Positions 51,403 to 63,640 of a DNA stretch of 64,000 nt are shown here, piece after piece. This DNA is from Agelas oroides. Its lineage: Eukaryota > Porifera > Demospongiae > Agelasida > Agelasidae. The stretch is from assembly GCA_949130485.1 (NCBI GenBank), contig OX422183.1:9204636-9268635 (forward strand), given 5' to 3'. Below the pieces are notes generated by a model, which was given only the letters and a program-made list of their open reading frames with translations, was not told the origin of the DNA and ran no database searches. Numbering within the stretch: the stretch's first letter is position 1; every line of letters begins with the position of its first letter. The translations under genes and the position numbers were made by a program.

Positions 51403-52840
51403 GTGCAAGAAAACAAACTATTATGGCAGTAAACTTTTGTGGAGAATAGTGATGACTACAGCTACACAAAATTCAATATATCTTAACCCCTCTGTATGGC
51501 AATCCCTACATAAAATATTTTCACTATGTACCAGGGTATCTTCCTTCTGATATGTTGTTCATTGCTTGGGGATAATTTTTATTTACATATGTACTATGTT
51601 AGGTCTAAAACGGTTTAATGACATGTTGTTAATTTTCAGGCCTCAAGTTATCAAGGGGATCAGAGTATGTCCACCATGAGAAACCACATTAGCATACATA
51701 GAAACAAGGGGGTACCACCCTAATCTACACCGTCAATGTGTGTAGGGTCAAGTAACCATCCAATAGAATGTACTCACGAGGTTTTCTGGTTTCTAATGTG
51801 TCTCAAGTTATTTGGGTCTACTGTGAATTACATATTCATATCTGAATATTACCAAAAGGCGACTGGTCTCCATGGCAACAAATGTACACCAAAGGCAATG
51901 CTGCACTTATTAATTATCCTCAGTAGGTGAAGGGCAATGCTGGGCTACTGCCAGAGTGCACTGTCGGCAACCGGAGCGAAGATCACAGCAACTTACTTCT
52001 TGTTTGTCACAGCAGCTACAGACCGACCATCAATGGCAGGGTGCTCGCAGACCGTACAAATTATACACGCCGGGTTGAGATCGCTTCAGGTAAGGGCCGT
52101 GCATAAATGGCACTCATAATCGCTAGAGATTCAGTCCACGATTTCAGTCTGAAGCTTAGTCTATTCATGTGTATAGCCATAGTAGCTGCCTTGGCTGAAG
52201 AAATGTCAGTGCATGCCATTTGTGATACCTACCTTTGGTGAGGACTTAGCTAGCTATTATGCATTATCAAGTTTGGCTTCTAACAGCAAACAGACAGTGA
52301 CAATCCTGCTGTGTGCTATGATAAGATAGAACATCAGATATTGGAGGCAGTGACCAGTCTAATGGAAAACTGTGCAAGAAAACAAATTATTATGGAAGTA
52401 AACTTTTGTGGAGAATAGTTGATGACTATAGCTATACAAAATTCAATATATCTTAACCCCTCTGTATGGTCCTGTATCAATCCTTACATTAAATATTTTC
52501 ACTATGTACCAGGGTGTCTTCCCTTTCTTTTGTGATATGTTGTTCATTGCTTAGGGATATGTTATTTACAGGTCTGTTAGGTCTAAAGTGGTTTTGATGA
52601 CATGCTGTTGCTAATTTTCAGGCCTTTTTACATGCAAATAGAGTGGGTGAAGTTTGTGTTTGCAGGTGTTGTCAAAAGAATCAGGAAGTGCAATGTTATC
52701 AAGGAGATCAGAGTATGTCCACCAATGAGAAACCACATTAGCATACACAGAAACAAGGGGGTACCACCCTAATCTATATACACTGTCAACGTGTAGGGTC
52801 AGCTAACCATCCAATAGAATGTACTCCAAAGTTTTAAACT
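51403..52840. repeat. 1-kb tandem duplication
   Basis: 51403-51800 and 52355-52840 share long collinear blocks (gaaaactgtgcaagaaaaca, atcagagtatgtccacca, gaaaccacattagcataca). The second copy has extra bases near 52630-52690. Between them lies the element relative at 51929-52330. Confidence 0.75.
51929..52330. mobile_element. Diverged relative of the 15805-16550 element
   Basis: Shared phrases in the same order: gggctactg-cagagtgca, ggagcgaag, gcagg-gctc-cag, gccgtgcat, cactcataa-cgc and tgtgtagcc. The inverted ends are missing. An old, truncated copy. Confidence 0.55.
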
Positions 52841-54365
52841 GTAAATGGTTTCTGATGTGTTGAAAGTCTACCGTGATATGCATATTTATAGTCTAAGTAT
52901 AGTCAGAATGTAGCTGTGTATCCATGGCAACTAAGTACACCACAGCCATGTGTAGGGAAGACCCATGGAGTAAGACGACTTGCACAGGTTAATAAGGTCT
53001 TTCTATAAACTGCAAATTCATAGCTTGAGCATGTACTTAGCTATGCATCCATGGCAACCAAGGGCCTGTGAATGTTGATGGCAACCTAGACGCCTATGAA
53101 TGTTGGTGGCAACCTGACCTAAGAACCAATCCATATATGCACACACTTACGTAACATGTACACTGCGTGTCCAAACATGACCCTGAAAGTTGATAGTAGG
53201 TTGGTGTTTGTGTAATGTACATTCAGCACAGACCTGTAAATGTAGAAGTCTGAACAGCTAGAGCATAGTGTGGAAGGTCTAGTGTGCTCAATAATGACTA
53301 ATTTGCTGGACAATTTTTTTGGCTGAATGACAGCTCTAATCAGAAATTGTGTGGGAAAATGTTTGTGGAGGTAATCTATCATGGAGAAAGTTTAACAGAT
53401 GGCTATAACTCTGTGTAAATCCCTATAGTAGTTTGATTTGTGTAAATCCCTATACTCTGTATAGTAGTTTGTCATACAAATGATATAAAGGCATGGAGGT
53501 CAGAAGATGGCAGGACAGCTAGAAGAATAACGATAGCAGTTCTCTACATTGTGTTACATCTGTAAGTATACTGAACCTCCTTTTGAACATGTTTAGTCCT
53601 GTTGCTATGGATAAAAATACATGTTGATTATTCTTGGTTGTAAGTCAACCTCCTTTTATCAGGCTCTCCTGGAATGGAAGTCTCAAGACTAAGATTTAGT
53701 GAATGATGTAATGTTACTATTATTAGCTGACCCTGAAAGTTACATGCCCTCTGTATACTGTGCTGTGTACCAGGCTCTCATCTTTCCTTTTGAACAGGTT
53801 TGGTTCATTGAATAACAGTTTATGACATGTTGTTTGTTGTATGCCAATGTCCTATTCAGGCTCTCCCTCTATGTTGCTATTATTAGCTGACCCTGAAAGC
53901 TTTTAGGGGGTACAGAGTGTCATGATTGTAGGTGCATCGTTTAAGGGATGCATGGTAAGCAGGAAGCAGTTTCTAAGATCTTCTGCCCTCAAAACATGAT
54001 TTCATACTGACAATATGCATGAAGCCAACCAAAGAGTACAAAAGTACAGTACGAGCTGTTTACAGATGTTGTCACATGACATGTACCATAAACCTGTTTA
54101 CCAACTAGTTTTACTAGCTAGAGGAATGTACAATCAATGTACAATCAACGCTGTGGAGTGACCCTGAGAAAGCTGTTATGAAGTCATAAGTGATATACAT
54201 TGTATGACTAAGTAATAATCTTGATGTTTGGAATAAGTTTTGGCTGCCTCCTAACATACTATTCCCAGGCCACTTTCAATGAGGAACACTTCTCCTGTGT
54301 AGATATTTGTACATAGTAAACAACACACGATACTCATGAATGTATTCCTTAATTTAAGATAAGCA
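52841..54365. other. Dispersed repeats, no gene seen
   Basis: 53080-53400 is another member of the 47630 repeat. 53750-54240 is a diverged duplicate of 57410-58280 (ctgaccctgaaag, ggtgcatcg/gtgcatagt, gttgtcacatgacatgta). Confidence 0.5.
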
Positions 54366-54489
54366 ATGATAACCAAGAATGTAATGAGTGGGCTATTGGA
54401 TAGAGTGCACTTCCTTTATATCATTACTATGGTAACCAAGAATGTAATGAGTGGGCTATTGGATAGAGTGCACTTCCTTTATATCATTT
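54366..54489. repeat. 62-bp tandem duplication
   Basis: ccaagaatgtaatgagtggg through ttcctttatatcatt occurs twice in direct succession with two differences. The downstream frame (54500-54590) is slightly protein-like but unsupported. Confidence 0.85.
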
Positions 54490-54776
54490 TGTATCTATGG
54501 CAACCAAGATATGATGACAAATGTGGGGGTGAGCCAGAATGGGAGCGTACACACATTGTTACAGTTGTCAGGCAAAGGATTCCTCAGGTGAATAGCAAGC
54601 AACAGACCTTACCAGGTGATATTTGTGCAGACATTTATGGAGCTATTATTAGCCTTGTTTCCAGGTTTGTCGCTTGCAGTACAAAATAATTCGCGCAGAA
54701 GGCCTGGTCCATTTTATATTTTCTTTCTTCTTTATTGCCTCCCTTTCCGGGAGAGTACCACTGAGCCGTGGGCTGG

Positions 54777-56690
54777 TTATGAGTTTCGGATGACTTCGGC
54801 TCTGAATGCCTTGAGCTCCGCTAGGAAATTAACACAGAACACTTGAACTTGGACGTCTTCGATCCAGTCAATCCCGAGCATGATGTGTGCAAATAGATCT
54901 GGGTCACGTGCAGGGTCGGGCAGCTCCAGGTCCTGCAGTTGTGGTGGGGCGTGTCTGAGTAGCTCCCTGCGTTTTGCCTCTAGCGTCGGAGATGAGGAAA
55001 TAAAGTGGGGGGCATCTTCAAGTTGTGCGCCACAGAGTTTACAAGACGGGTCGCCGCGAGCCTGCCCGTTACTCTGCGAGCTGAATCTGCAGGCGTCGGA
55101 CTCAAGGTCGTGACAGCCAAGAAGAATGCGGATCCTGAAATTGGATCTAGTGGTTAGGTGGAACTCAGCGCAGTGTGTCATACTCCAAAGGGGGGAGGGA
55201 GTGGAAAAATTGGGGTCACACATAGTGAGATATTCCAGGTCGCTCTTGACCTCTGCCTGGTTCAGCAGGTGCAGGTGGGCATGGGTTCCAAGTATCTTTT
55301 TAATGCACCTTTTCCAACAGCTCTTGGAAGGGGTATTTTGAATTAGTGTGGCAATGTTTGGTAGGTTCAGGTCGTTGATCTGTGATTCTAGTAGAGGGAT
55401 CCAGGACTTGGTGTGAGACTCCTGGAGTCTGCATTGTAGAACCTGTCTAGGCAGGGCCTCAGACAGAAGGGCAGCTATTGAGAGCAGGAAGGAAAGCTTC
55501 TTAGTGGTGATGAGGTCAGCAATGGTGGAGCATCCAAGGAGGGTACCAACACCCTCCTTAGGGCATCTGAGAGGGAGACCCTGAATGGATCTAAGAATTT
55601 TTCTGTGGGATCTCTCTAGCATTTCTAATTCCGTATTTGTCAGGTTCCAAAGCTCTGCACCGTGCAGCATTTTAGGGAGGGAGATGCTGGTATATAGCCG
55701 TAAGGCTGTGATGGGGTGAAGGCATCCAAATCTTGTTCCCACCCGGTTTAGAGCAAAGAAAGAGGATCGGCCAAGATTGATGTGGCGGGATGTTCTGCTG
55801 GAAGTGGAGGGTGCTGTAGACCTTCCCAGGTGAAGGTGTTCTTTGACTGCTTCCACTTTCTGACCCTTGATTGTCCAGGTGGTGGTAGGAAGACGGTTGG
55901 AGCCGAACAGGAGGACTTTTGACTTGAGAGTGTTGATGCGGTATCTCCATTTGGTGGTGTACTGGGAAACAATGTCCAACATAGACTGCAGTTCTTCAGC
56001 AGAGGACGCAATGAGGGCAAGGTCGTCTGCGTACATTGGAGCGCCACAGTACACACTGCCAATTTTCACTCCTAGCCCCGATTGCTCCAATGCTACCAGG
56101 AGTTCGTTGACAAACAGGCTGTAGAGCAGAGGGGAGAGGATGGCTCCTTGTTTCACTCCTTGGTTGATGTTGAAGGGACGTGACTGCTCACCATCCCACA
56201 GCACTGTGCAGGTTGAGGAGTCATACCATTTCTTCAGAATTCGCCGGGTATTGTCCTGGATTCCATAGTGGTATAACTTATAGAATAATCCATTATGCCA
56301 TACGGTGTCAAAAGCCTTCTGGAGAGCAACATAGGCCTTCTGCTTTTGTTCTCTTAGCTGTTGTATGGCCTCTTGGAAGATGAATGCTGTGTGAATACAG
56401 CTTACGCCAGGTTTGAAACCTCCTTGGAGTGGATGTAACTGGTCAGGGATACCAGCTGCCTGAAGGCGGAGAAGGATGACTTTCTCGTTAGCTTTTACAG
56501 ATAGAAGTGTGATCCCACGGTAGTTTGAGGGGTCAGAGGAATCTTTATCCGATGACTTAGGTATGGGAATGATTAAACCATGCTGAAAGATCTGGGGAAT
56601 GTATTCTTGTTCAACTATCTGGTTGAATAGAGTGGTAAGGTGGGAGACTAGGGGAGCCCTGCCATAGTATATATGCTCTGGTTGGATCTG
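54777..56690 (-). pseudogene. LINE reverse transcriptase, 5'-truncated
   Basis: One open frame from about 56690 to the stop at 54777. In order: IIPIPKSSDKDSSDPSNYRG (RT motif 1), GGFKPGVSCIHTAF, KAFDTVWHNGLFYKLYHYGI (motif A region), GVKQGAILSPLLYSLFVNEL (motif B) and MYADDLALIA (catalytic YADD). The C-terminus has CKLCGAQLEDAPHF. The family resembles CR1/Jockey-type LINEs. Two defects are visible: residues that should include the first catalytic Asp before KAFD are missing (YVALQKAFD), and the last Cys of the zinc knuckle is Ser. Endonuclease and ORF1 are absent. Dead on arrival or decayed. Confidence 0.8.
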
Positions 56691-57571
56691 GTTTTATCAC
56701 GTGATGTGTGCTGCAGCTTACGTCACAACCATTCTACTGGAATCAATGATGTCCTAGATGAGCTAGCGCCCCGTTTAGCGTTGAAAGAGGCCCCAGAGAT
56801 CACAGTGATGGTTCGTGTGCAACCTTACCTAAGGCTAAGTGCTAAAAGTCTCGGCAGCGGATGAGCACAAGCTGCCATATTTAGCTGGATATTAGACATC
56901 TATATTCACCTTGGCCACATCCATCGTGCTTACTAGGTCGAGCCTGGATTCCGGCTCCTCATCCTCTTCATCTCGAGTTTACTATTATAGTCTATCGTAT
57001 GCGCGTGACATGTTTCGGGTTCTTCCAACTCCATTTGTGCTTATCTCGGCTTTTGCTTAAGTATTGCATATATTGCACGTCGGTGCCATCCCTACATCAG
57101 AGAGTCTGTAGACTCTCTATACATAGAGAGTCTACCGACTCTCTGATAGTTTACAATATTAGCTATTTGTCTGCCAAAATTCAGTACACTAGACCTTCTG
57201 CATTACATACTAACAGTATATTTGTGAAGGGATTTATTTGGAGAAATGTAAAAAATTCCTGGGGAGGGCATGCCTTCAGACCTCTCTTGTGATCCATGCT
57301 TCACAAGTCATTGTTTTCTCTAACTTAAAACCCTGTCTAAAACCCTGGTACATGCCTTCTATCATTTTTCTGTGCCTTCCTTAGCTTCAGTTTGGATTGT
57401 TTATTGTATTCTAGGCTCTCCTCTTTCTTTCTCACACGTTTGGTTTGTTACTAAGGATTGATGCTGTTTAGATGAGGGCTAAAGTGGAAGACAGTCAATG
57501 ACGTATTGCTGCTAATTTTAAGTTCATGCCAACCTTTGTTTTGCGGCTATCTTTCATGCTAATATATATAC
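56691..57571. other. No gene seen
   Basis: Contains the dispersed repeat shared with 1431-1497 (57056-57148) and a hAT-like phrase (ttcctggggagggcatgcct) near 57256. The short frame at 56673-56864 has no recognised domain. Confidence 0.45.
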
Positions 57572-57707
57572 CTTATTACACGAGTTAGCGTGCAATATCG
57601 CGAGTTATTGCACGAGTGGGCGTGGTATTTTCACGAGCCGAAGGCGAGTGAAAATGCAGCCCACGAGTGCAATAACCGCGATATGCACGCTAACGAGTGT
57701 AATAAAG
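57572..57707. repeat. Nested hairpin, 50-bp arms
   Basis: ttattacacgagttagcgtg... pairs with ...cacgctaacgagtgtaataa, with a second small stem (attttcac/gtgaaaat) in the loop. Further cccgtgcaataact and gtgatattgcac pieces near 57843-57905 suggest a larger decayed element. Confidence 0.75.
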
Positions 57708-58746
57708 TATTTATTATCCATTACCACAACAGCGTCGTGTCTCTTCTCACACAAAGTCCCGAGTAGCTCGCCGTTCGAACGCACTGGTTCTAATTAAAGC
57801 GCACGATGGTTGCTAGGATATCGCGCGTATATAGCCTCAGGGCCCGTGCAATAACTACCCGTGCAATAACTACCCGTGCAATATCGTGTGATATTGCACG
57901 GCACGGGAATAGGAAAATACTGTTGTAGAAATATGAACTGGATAATAATATATTTTATCACATGATGTAATGTTACTGTTATTAACTGACACTGAAATCC
58001 TTTGGGGTACAGACGATGATGGTAGGTGCATAGTTTGAGGGATGGAAAACAGAATGCAGTTCTAGAAATTCATATTCAGTTAGTCTCCTACACTTACGAC
58101 CTCAAAAACTGATGTCACATTGATGCTGAGCAGGAAACCGGCCACAGAGTACAAAAGTACAGCACTGGGCTGTTTACGAAAGTTGTCACATGACATGTAC
58201 TTCTTATTCCATAAACAACTACTTGTACACTTTTGTTAGAGGAATGTACAACATTGAGCTTGAGAAAGCTATGTGGGAGTGACTGAGTACAGTGTTTCTG
58301 CTGTTTGTTAGTGCATAGCAACTCTCTTTGAACACAAGACCAGTTCGTCATTCATAGTTCAATACCCTCAAGTGAGGATAATTGAATCGACTACAACACA
58401 CAAACCTGTCTGATCCACTTATGGAAGCCAACAAATGCACAGTGTGTACCGCTTCAGTGTTCAAAGAGAGCTAAATCAACGGTAGTATTGCTTGGTGTAC
58501 TTACCAGTGAATGGCTAGGAATATCATCAAACTAAGTGGTGACAAGTGTTTCCAAAGTGGTGTTTTCAAGTGGTGCAAAGTGTCTGTAGCGACAACTTTT
58601 CTTTGCCAGTAGGAGTGAGATGAAAGTAGCACTATCCTCCAATGAAACTTGAACACATACTGTAAGCAATCACAAACATACAGCTCTACACTTACATAGG
58701 TTGACGTAGCAAAAAATCAGGGAGAGGGGGACCACACAGATTCATG
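57708..58746. other. No gene seen
   Basis: Element debris to about 57905, then the diverged duplicate of 53750-54240. The open frame at 58115-58351 on the minus strand has no domain or splice support. Confidence 0.45.
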
Positions 58747-59060
58747 AGGTTTTCAAGCGTTTGGGGGTGTCCTGGGGGACAGAGGCTATATAAAGACCCA
58801 AAATGTTATTATGAAGAAACCTAAATGTTTTTCCAGACTAAGACGGTACACCACTTTCTTAGGACCCTAAATTGCTGTTTACACACCACATAAACCAGAA
58901 TTTATTACATAGTGATTAATGCACTGGCAGCAACCCATTAGTAATTCTCTTTCATAAATTTAGGTTAGGTCTGGAAAAACATTTAGGTTTCTTCATAATA
59001 ACATTTTGGGTCTCTATATAGCCTCTGTCCCCCAGGACACCCCCCAAATGCTTGAAAACC
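58747..59060. repeat. Foldback with 92-bp arms
   Basis: Arms 58747-58838 and 58969-59060 (starting aggttttcaagcgtttgggg) are inverted with few mismatches around a 130-bp spacer. A single arm end recurs near 61345-61400. Confidence 0.8.
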
Positions 59061-59507
59061 CACCTGAGTCTACGCGTGGTATCCACCTTGTTGGGTGTCA
59101 TGTTTGTGGTTGCTTATATAGTCAAGAAATCTCCCATGCCTTCCCCTTTGTATTGCATACTGGAAGCGATCAAACACTGGTGGTGTATGCCTGGAAATGA
59201 GGCTATGAAAAGGCTTTAGTGCTACTGGGTATGTTTCACTATAAAGTTATCAAGAGTGTCATGTGCTGTTTACTACACGTTTACTTACTATATGAAAACG
59301 TTTAGTACGTAAGCATGAAATCTTTAACTTAATTTAAGGACAGCCAAATTACACAGGATAATTGTTTCTCATCATTGAAAGTGGCTTGGGAATATAGTGT
59401 ATTAGGGATTCATAAGTAAGAACAATATGTTGGTGTAACTTGATGTAGCATATAAATAACCACTGTGTAATGATTACACAGAATGAGGATATTTAAAGTA
59501 TGGTATT

Positions 59508-61290
59508 GTACACATGGCGTAGGTTTGCATAGATTGATGTGGTGCATAAGCAGTGATTTAGGGCCTTGAGAAAGTATTGCACTATCTTGGTCGTTTAGGG
59601 TGTTCTTAATAGGTAATGCTGTAATAAATTCTGATTATGTAGAATTCCAAGTCTTTGAGTAATGTTGTACACATGGTGTAGGCTTGCGTAGATTGACGTG
59701 GTGCGTAAACAACGACTTAGGGCCTTGAGAAAGTACGGTACCATCTTATTCATGAAATATGACATAAGTTTGCATAGACTGACGTGGTGCGTAAACAACG
59801 ACTTAGGGCCTTGAGAAAGTACGGTACCATGAAATATGACATAAGTTTGCATAGATTTGATGTGGTGCGTAAACAGTGGTTTAGGGTCTTGAGAAAGTAT
59901 TGTTGCAGTACCATCTTATTCATGAAATACTGTAAATATGACATAAGTTTGCATAGATTAATGTGGTGTGTAAAGTGATTTAGGGCCTTGAGAAAGTATT
60001 GCACTATCTTGGTCGTTTAGGGTGTTCTTAATGGGTTACTAATGCTGTAGTAAATTCTGATTATGTAGAATTCCAAGTCTTTGAGTAATGTTGTACACAT
60101 GGTGTAGGCTTGCGTAGATTGACGTGGTGCGTAAACAACAATTTAGGGCCTTGAGAAAGTACGGTACCATCTTATTCATGAAATATGACATAAGTTTGCA
60201 TAGATTGATGTGGTGCGTAAACAGTGGTTTAGGGTCTTGAGAAAGTATTGTTGCAGTGCCATCTTATTCATGAAATACTGTGAATATGACATAAGTTTGC
60301 ATAGATTAATGTGGTGTGTAAAGTGATTTAGGGCCTTGAGAAAGTATTGCACTATCTTGGTCGTTTAGGGTGTTCTTAATGGGTTACTAATGCTGTAGTA
60401 AATTCTGATTATGTAGAATTCCAAGTCTTTGAGTAATGTTGTACACATGGTGTAGGCTTGCATAGATTGACGTGGTGCGTAAACAACGATTTAGGGCCTT
60501 GAGAAAGTACGGTACCATCTTATTCATGAAATATGACATAAGTTTGCATAGATTTGATGTGGTGCGTAAACAGTGGTTTAGGGTCTTGAGAAAGTATTGT
60601 TGCAGTACCATCTTATTCATGAAATACTGTAAATATGACATAAGTTTGCATAGATTGATGTGGTGCATAAACAGTGATTTAGGGCCTTGAGAAAGTATTG
60701 CACTATCTTGGTCGTTTAGGGTGTTCTTAATGGGTTACTAATGCTGTAGTAAATTCTGATTATGTAGAATTCCAAGTCTTTGAGTAATGTTGTACACATG
60801 GTGTAGGCTTGCGTAGATTGACGTGGTGCGTAAACAACGATTTAGGGCCTTGAGAAAGTACGGTACCGTCTTATTCATGAAATATGACATAGATGATGTG
60901 GTGCGTAAACAGTGGTTTAGGGTCTTGAGAAAGTATTGTTGCAGTGCCATCTTATTCATGAAATACTGTAAATATGACATAAGTTTGCATAGATTGATGT
61001 GGTGCGTAAACAGTGATTTAGGGCCTTGAGAAAGTATTGCACTATCTTGGTCGTTTAGGGTGTTCTTAATGGGTTACTAATGCTGTAGTAAATTCTGATT
61101 ATGTAGAATTCCAAGTCTTTGAGTAATGTTGTACACATGGTGTAGGCTTGCGTAGATTGACGTGGTGCGTAAACAACAATTTAGGGCCTTGAGAAAGTAC
61201 GGTACCATCTTATTCATGAAATACTGTAAATATGACATAAGTTTGCATAGATTGATGTGGTGCGTAAACAGTGATTTAGGGCCATGAGAA
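59508..61290. repeat. Higher-order satellite array
   Basis: The phrase gtacacatgg recurs at 59508, 59668, 60093, 60441, 60792 and 61131. From 59668 the larger unit is about 340-425 bp. Each unit contains three or four variants of a 75-105-bp monomer built on gcatagattgatgtggtgcg, gtaaacagtg and ccttgagaaagta. The open frames here with repeated 'LRTTS' and 'YFLKAL' follow from the repeat and are not genes. Confidence 0.9.
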
Positions 61291-61604
61291 AGTAACATAC
61301 TAGCTTTGTTATGAAAAGTAGTTTTGGATGCCTCCTAACACAAATTGGGGGTCTATATAACCTCTGTTCCTAGGCCACCCCCAAATGCTTGAAAAGCTCA
61401 TGACTCAGCCTTCTTTGATTAGGTGGGTGTCTTGTTTGTGGTTGCTTAGTGACGAATGTACCCTGTTGGAGGACTGTAGTCCTAAGAATGTCACTATCTC
61501 TAACATAGCATAATTGCCAACCCACAGTAAAGTAAAGTTTCTCTCTATTTGTAATTGCCAAACACCTTAGCATGAGGCCGATAATCATGAAGCATAGTCA
61601 GTTT

Positions 61605-61659
61605 GTGTATGTATGTTTGTATGCTTGTATGTACATATATATGTATGTATGTATGTATA
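61605..61659. repeat. GTAT microsatellite
   Basis: Imperfect (GTAT)n run with interruptions at gtttgtatgc and acatatat. Confidence 0.85.
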
Positions 61660-62209
61660 GCTTACTTGATGTGGGCAGCAGCATGTGCACATAGGCATTG
61701 TATACATGTGTTGCATCAACACTTGCAAACACTAGTGCAAAAGCATAGCATAGGGTGATTGCCTCAGAATAAACAGGGAGAATCTATTAGACACAGGTAA
61801 GGCAAAAGGTCTAGTCCCCATGCAATAGCCCGCCAAGGGTGCATCACTTCAGTAGCTCAATGTGCCCTTGGCCCACAAGTACAGTGTGGCCGGATCTTTG
61901 CATTAGGTGAGGAATGCACCACCTTGCTGATGCAGTTTTTGTATACTTCAAGCAAATGGTTTGCCATCCTTTCAGAGCTTCATTTCCCAAATTTCCACCT
62001 TCACACAATACAATGCATGCTATACTGAACACATGTGCAAGGCAAACATGTGGGTTATAGCTTCTTAAACTTTCACTCCATTCAGGCAGGGAGAGCAGTT
62101 GTGAGCTGACTCAGTGAATAACTACTAGCTGTTTTGTTCCCAAACAACTGGTCTCTCAGGCCAACGATTAAGCAGGTATGTTAATTGAATATTCGCTCAC
62201 AAGCGATCA

Positions 62210-62853
62210 AAAACTGGATAGTGGGAAGGCCTGGGAAGGAGGCTAATCATAGTGTACTAAAATGTTTTCATAAACTCCCAACCATATATTTCTCCACTGT
62301 AAAAGCCTAAGATAGCTAAATGCAAGGATTGCATGCTCAGAAACCCTTTCAAGTACAAAGGTGAAATGTAACTTTCTAGCCTTAGTCAATGATTATCATG
62401 AATATCATCATGAGACTAATGTCTACCTACTGCTAAAATAGTTTTTTCTAGACACAAAAACATGTTATTGTTACTCAAAGGTACATGTTTAAATTACAGT
62501 ATGGTAAAAAAAAGGTGAAACATAACTTTCTAGATGTACCAGTCAATGGTTATCATTATTCATGAATATTATATCTAGTGGACATTGGCATGTAAACAGG
62601 AAACTCCAGGCTTTTCAATTAAGTTGGTATGCATGTATGTAGCTGTTATGTACAGTAGATGAATCTCATTGTGTGGTCACAACCACTGGCAGATTTCAAA
62701 GATGGCCAACTATGAATATGTACACTTTCTCCTCTTGGCCTAGCTGTAACAGGACATACAAAGTGCTCTAATAATGCTTATAAACATACAGAAATAGTTT
62801 TGAGCAAATGTAAAAGTAATGTCCGCATCTCCCTTGAGGTCGCTTTGAAGAAG
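62210..62853. repeat. Segmental duplicate of 49500-50090
   Basis: Same order of blocks as its partner, with a few insertions (for example 62380-62450). It lies 645 bases upstream of the tail exon at 63498, in line with intron 7 of a receptor copy. Confidence 0.75.
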
Positions 62854-63208
62854 CATCGTGAATTGTGATAAAGCTAAACAGTAGAGGAGGTAGGACATGT
62901 ATGAACTTTACTAATCAGAATGGCTGAGGTCATCACTAACTGATTTTTTTTGCACTTATCTCAAAAGAGGAACTCCCTTGACTTTTACTGAGAGGGCTCC
63001 CACTTTGCAAACCAAGATTCAAGGCTTGGTCCAGTTATAGAAGAAGCTAAAGAAGCTTTTATTGTGCACTACCCAAATCAATAACTGATGACCCAAGTTT
63101 TGCCAAAGTTTCCGATATTAAGTTTGTTATCAGAGACTTAACGTTCTCTTTCCATTCATGCAGGACCAACTGAGAAGCCACTGAAAGTCTCCAATGCTTG
63201 CAGTATGG

Positions 63209-63441
63209 TAAAGCGGGAGAGAGCCTGGTATCTTTTCTCAGGTGTGAGTGGGCACACTAGGGCTCAAAACAGCAAAAAACAGAGATATCAGACCACTTTT
63301 GACATGTAGCTACATATCAGGAGGCAACTCATACACACAAAGTCTTGAGCATGTAGTTAGTTGAACGATGCGCAATACGCTGCCTGTTTATCTAAAAAAA
63401 ATTTGATCATGTGAAAAGATACTAGGCTCTCTCCTGCTTTA
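63209..63441. mobile_element. taaagcgggagag MITE
   Basis: taaagcgggagagagcctgg is mirrored by the right end aggctctctcctgcttta. It shares its agcctggtatc...ttctca arm with the foldback at 22687-23766. Confidence 0.75.
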
Positions 63442-63497
63442 ACATTTTCAACCAATTTACTAACTGCTTGTAATATTATTTTATGTTACATTTTCAG

Positions 63498-63640
63498 GCA
63501 ATTTGAAGAAACGTGAAATCGAGATGAAACTCAACCAAGCGTACGAAACTGTCAGTCTACCAAGTCCCTCTAAACCTGCAACACAAGTTCACACCAAGCC
63601 ATGTCCAGCTTATGTAAAAGTTGTCCAGGCTCACCAATGA
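63498..63640 (+). CDS. Orphan gene-A-type cytoplasmic tail exon
   Basis: Acceptor attttcag and 143 bases, the same length as gene A exon 8 and about 90% identical. It encodes GNLKKREIEMKLNQAYETVS, a linker, then CPAYVKVVQAHQ and TGA. The YETV site is kept, but YENV is changed to YVKV. No membrane exon was found in the 2 kb upstream, so the rest of the gene is lost or distant. Confidence 0.65.

Noticed and set aside
59508-61290. Regularly spaced repeats suggestive of a CRISPR array
   Set aside because: Monomers are tandem and diverged, without unique spacers of constant size, and the surrounding DNA is eukaryotic.
63166-63208. Short exon after atgcag reading PTEKPLKVSNACSM
   Set aside because: Its donor coincides with the start of a MITE at 63209, and neither frame nor phase links to the tail exon with confidence.
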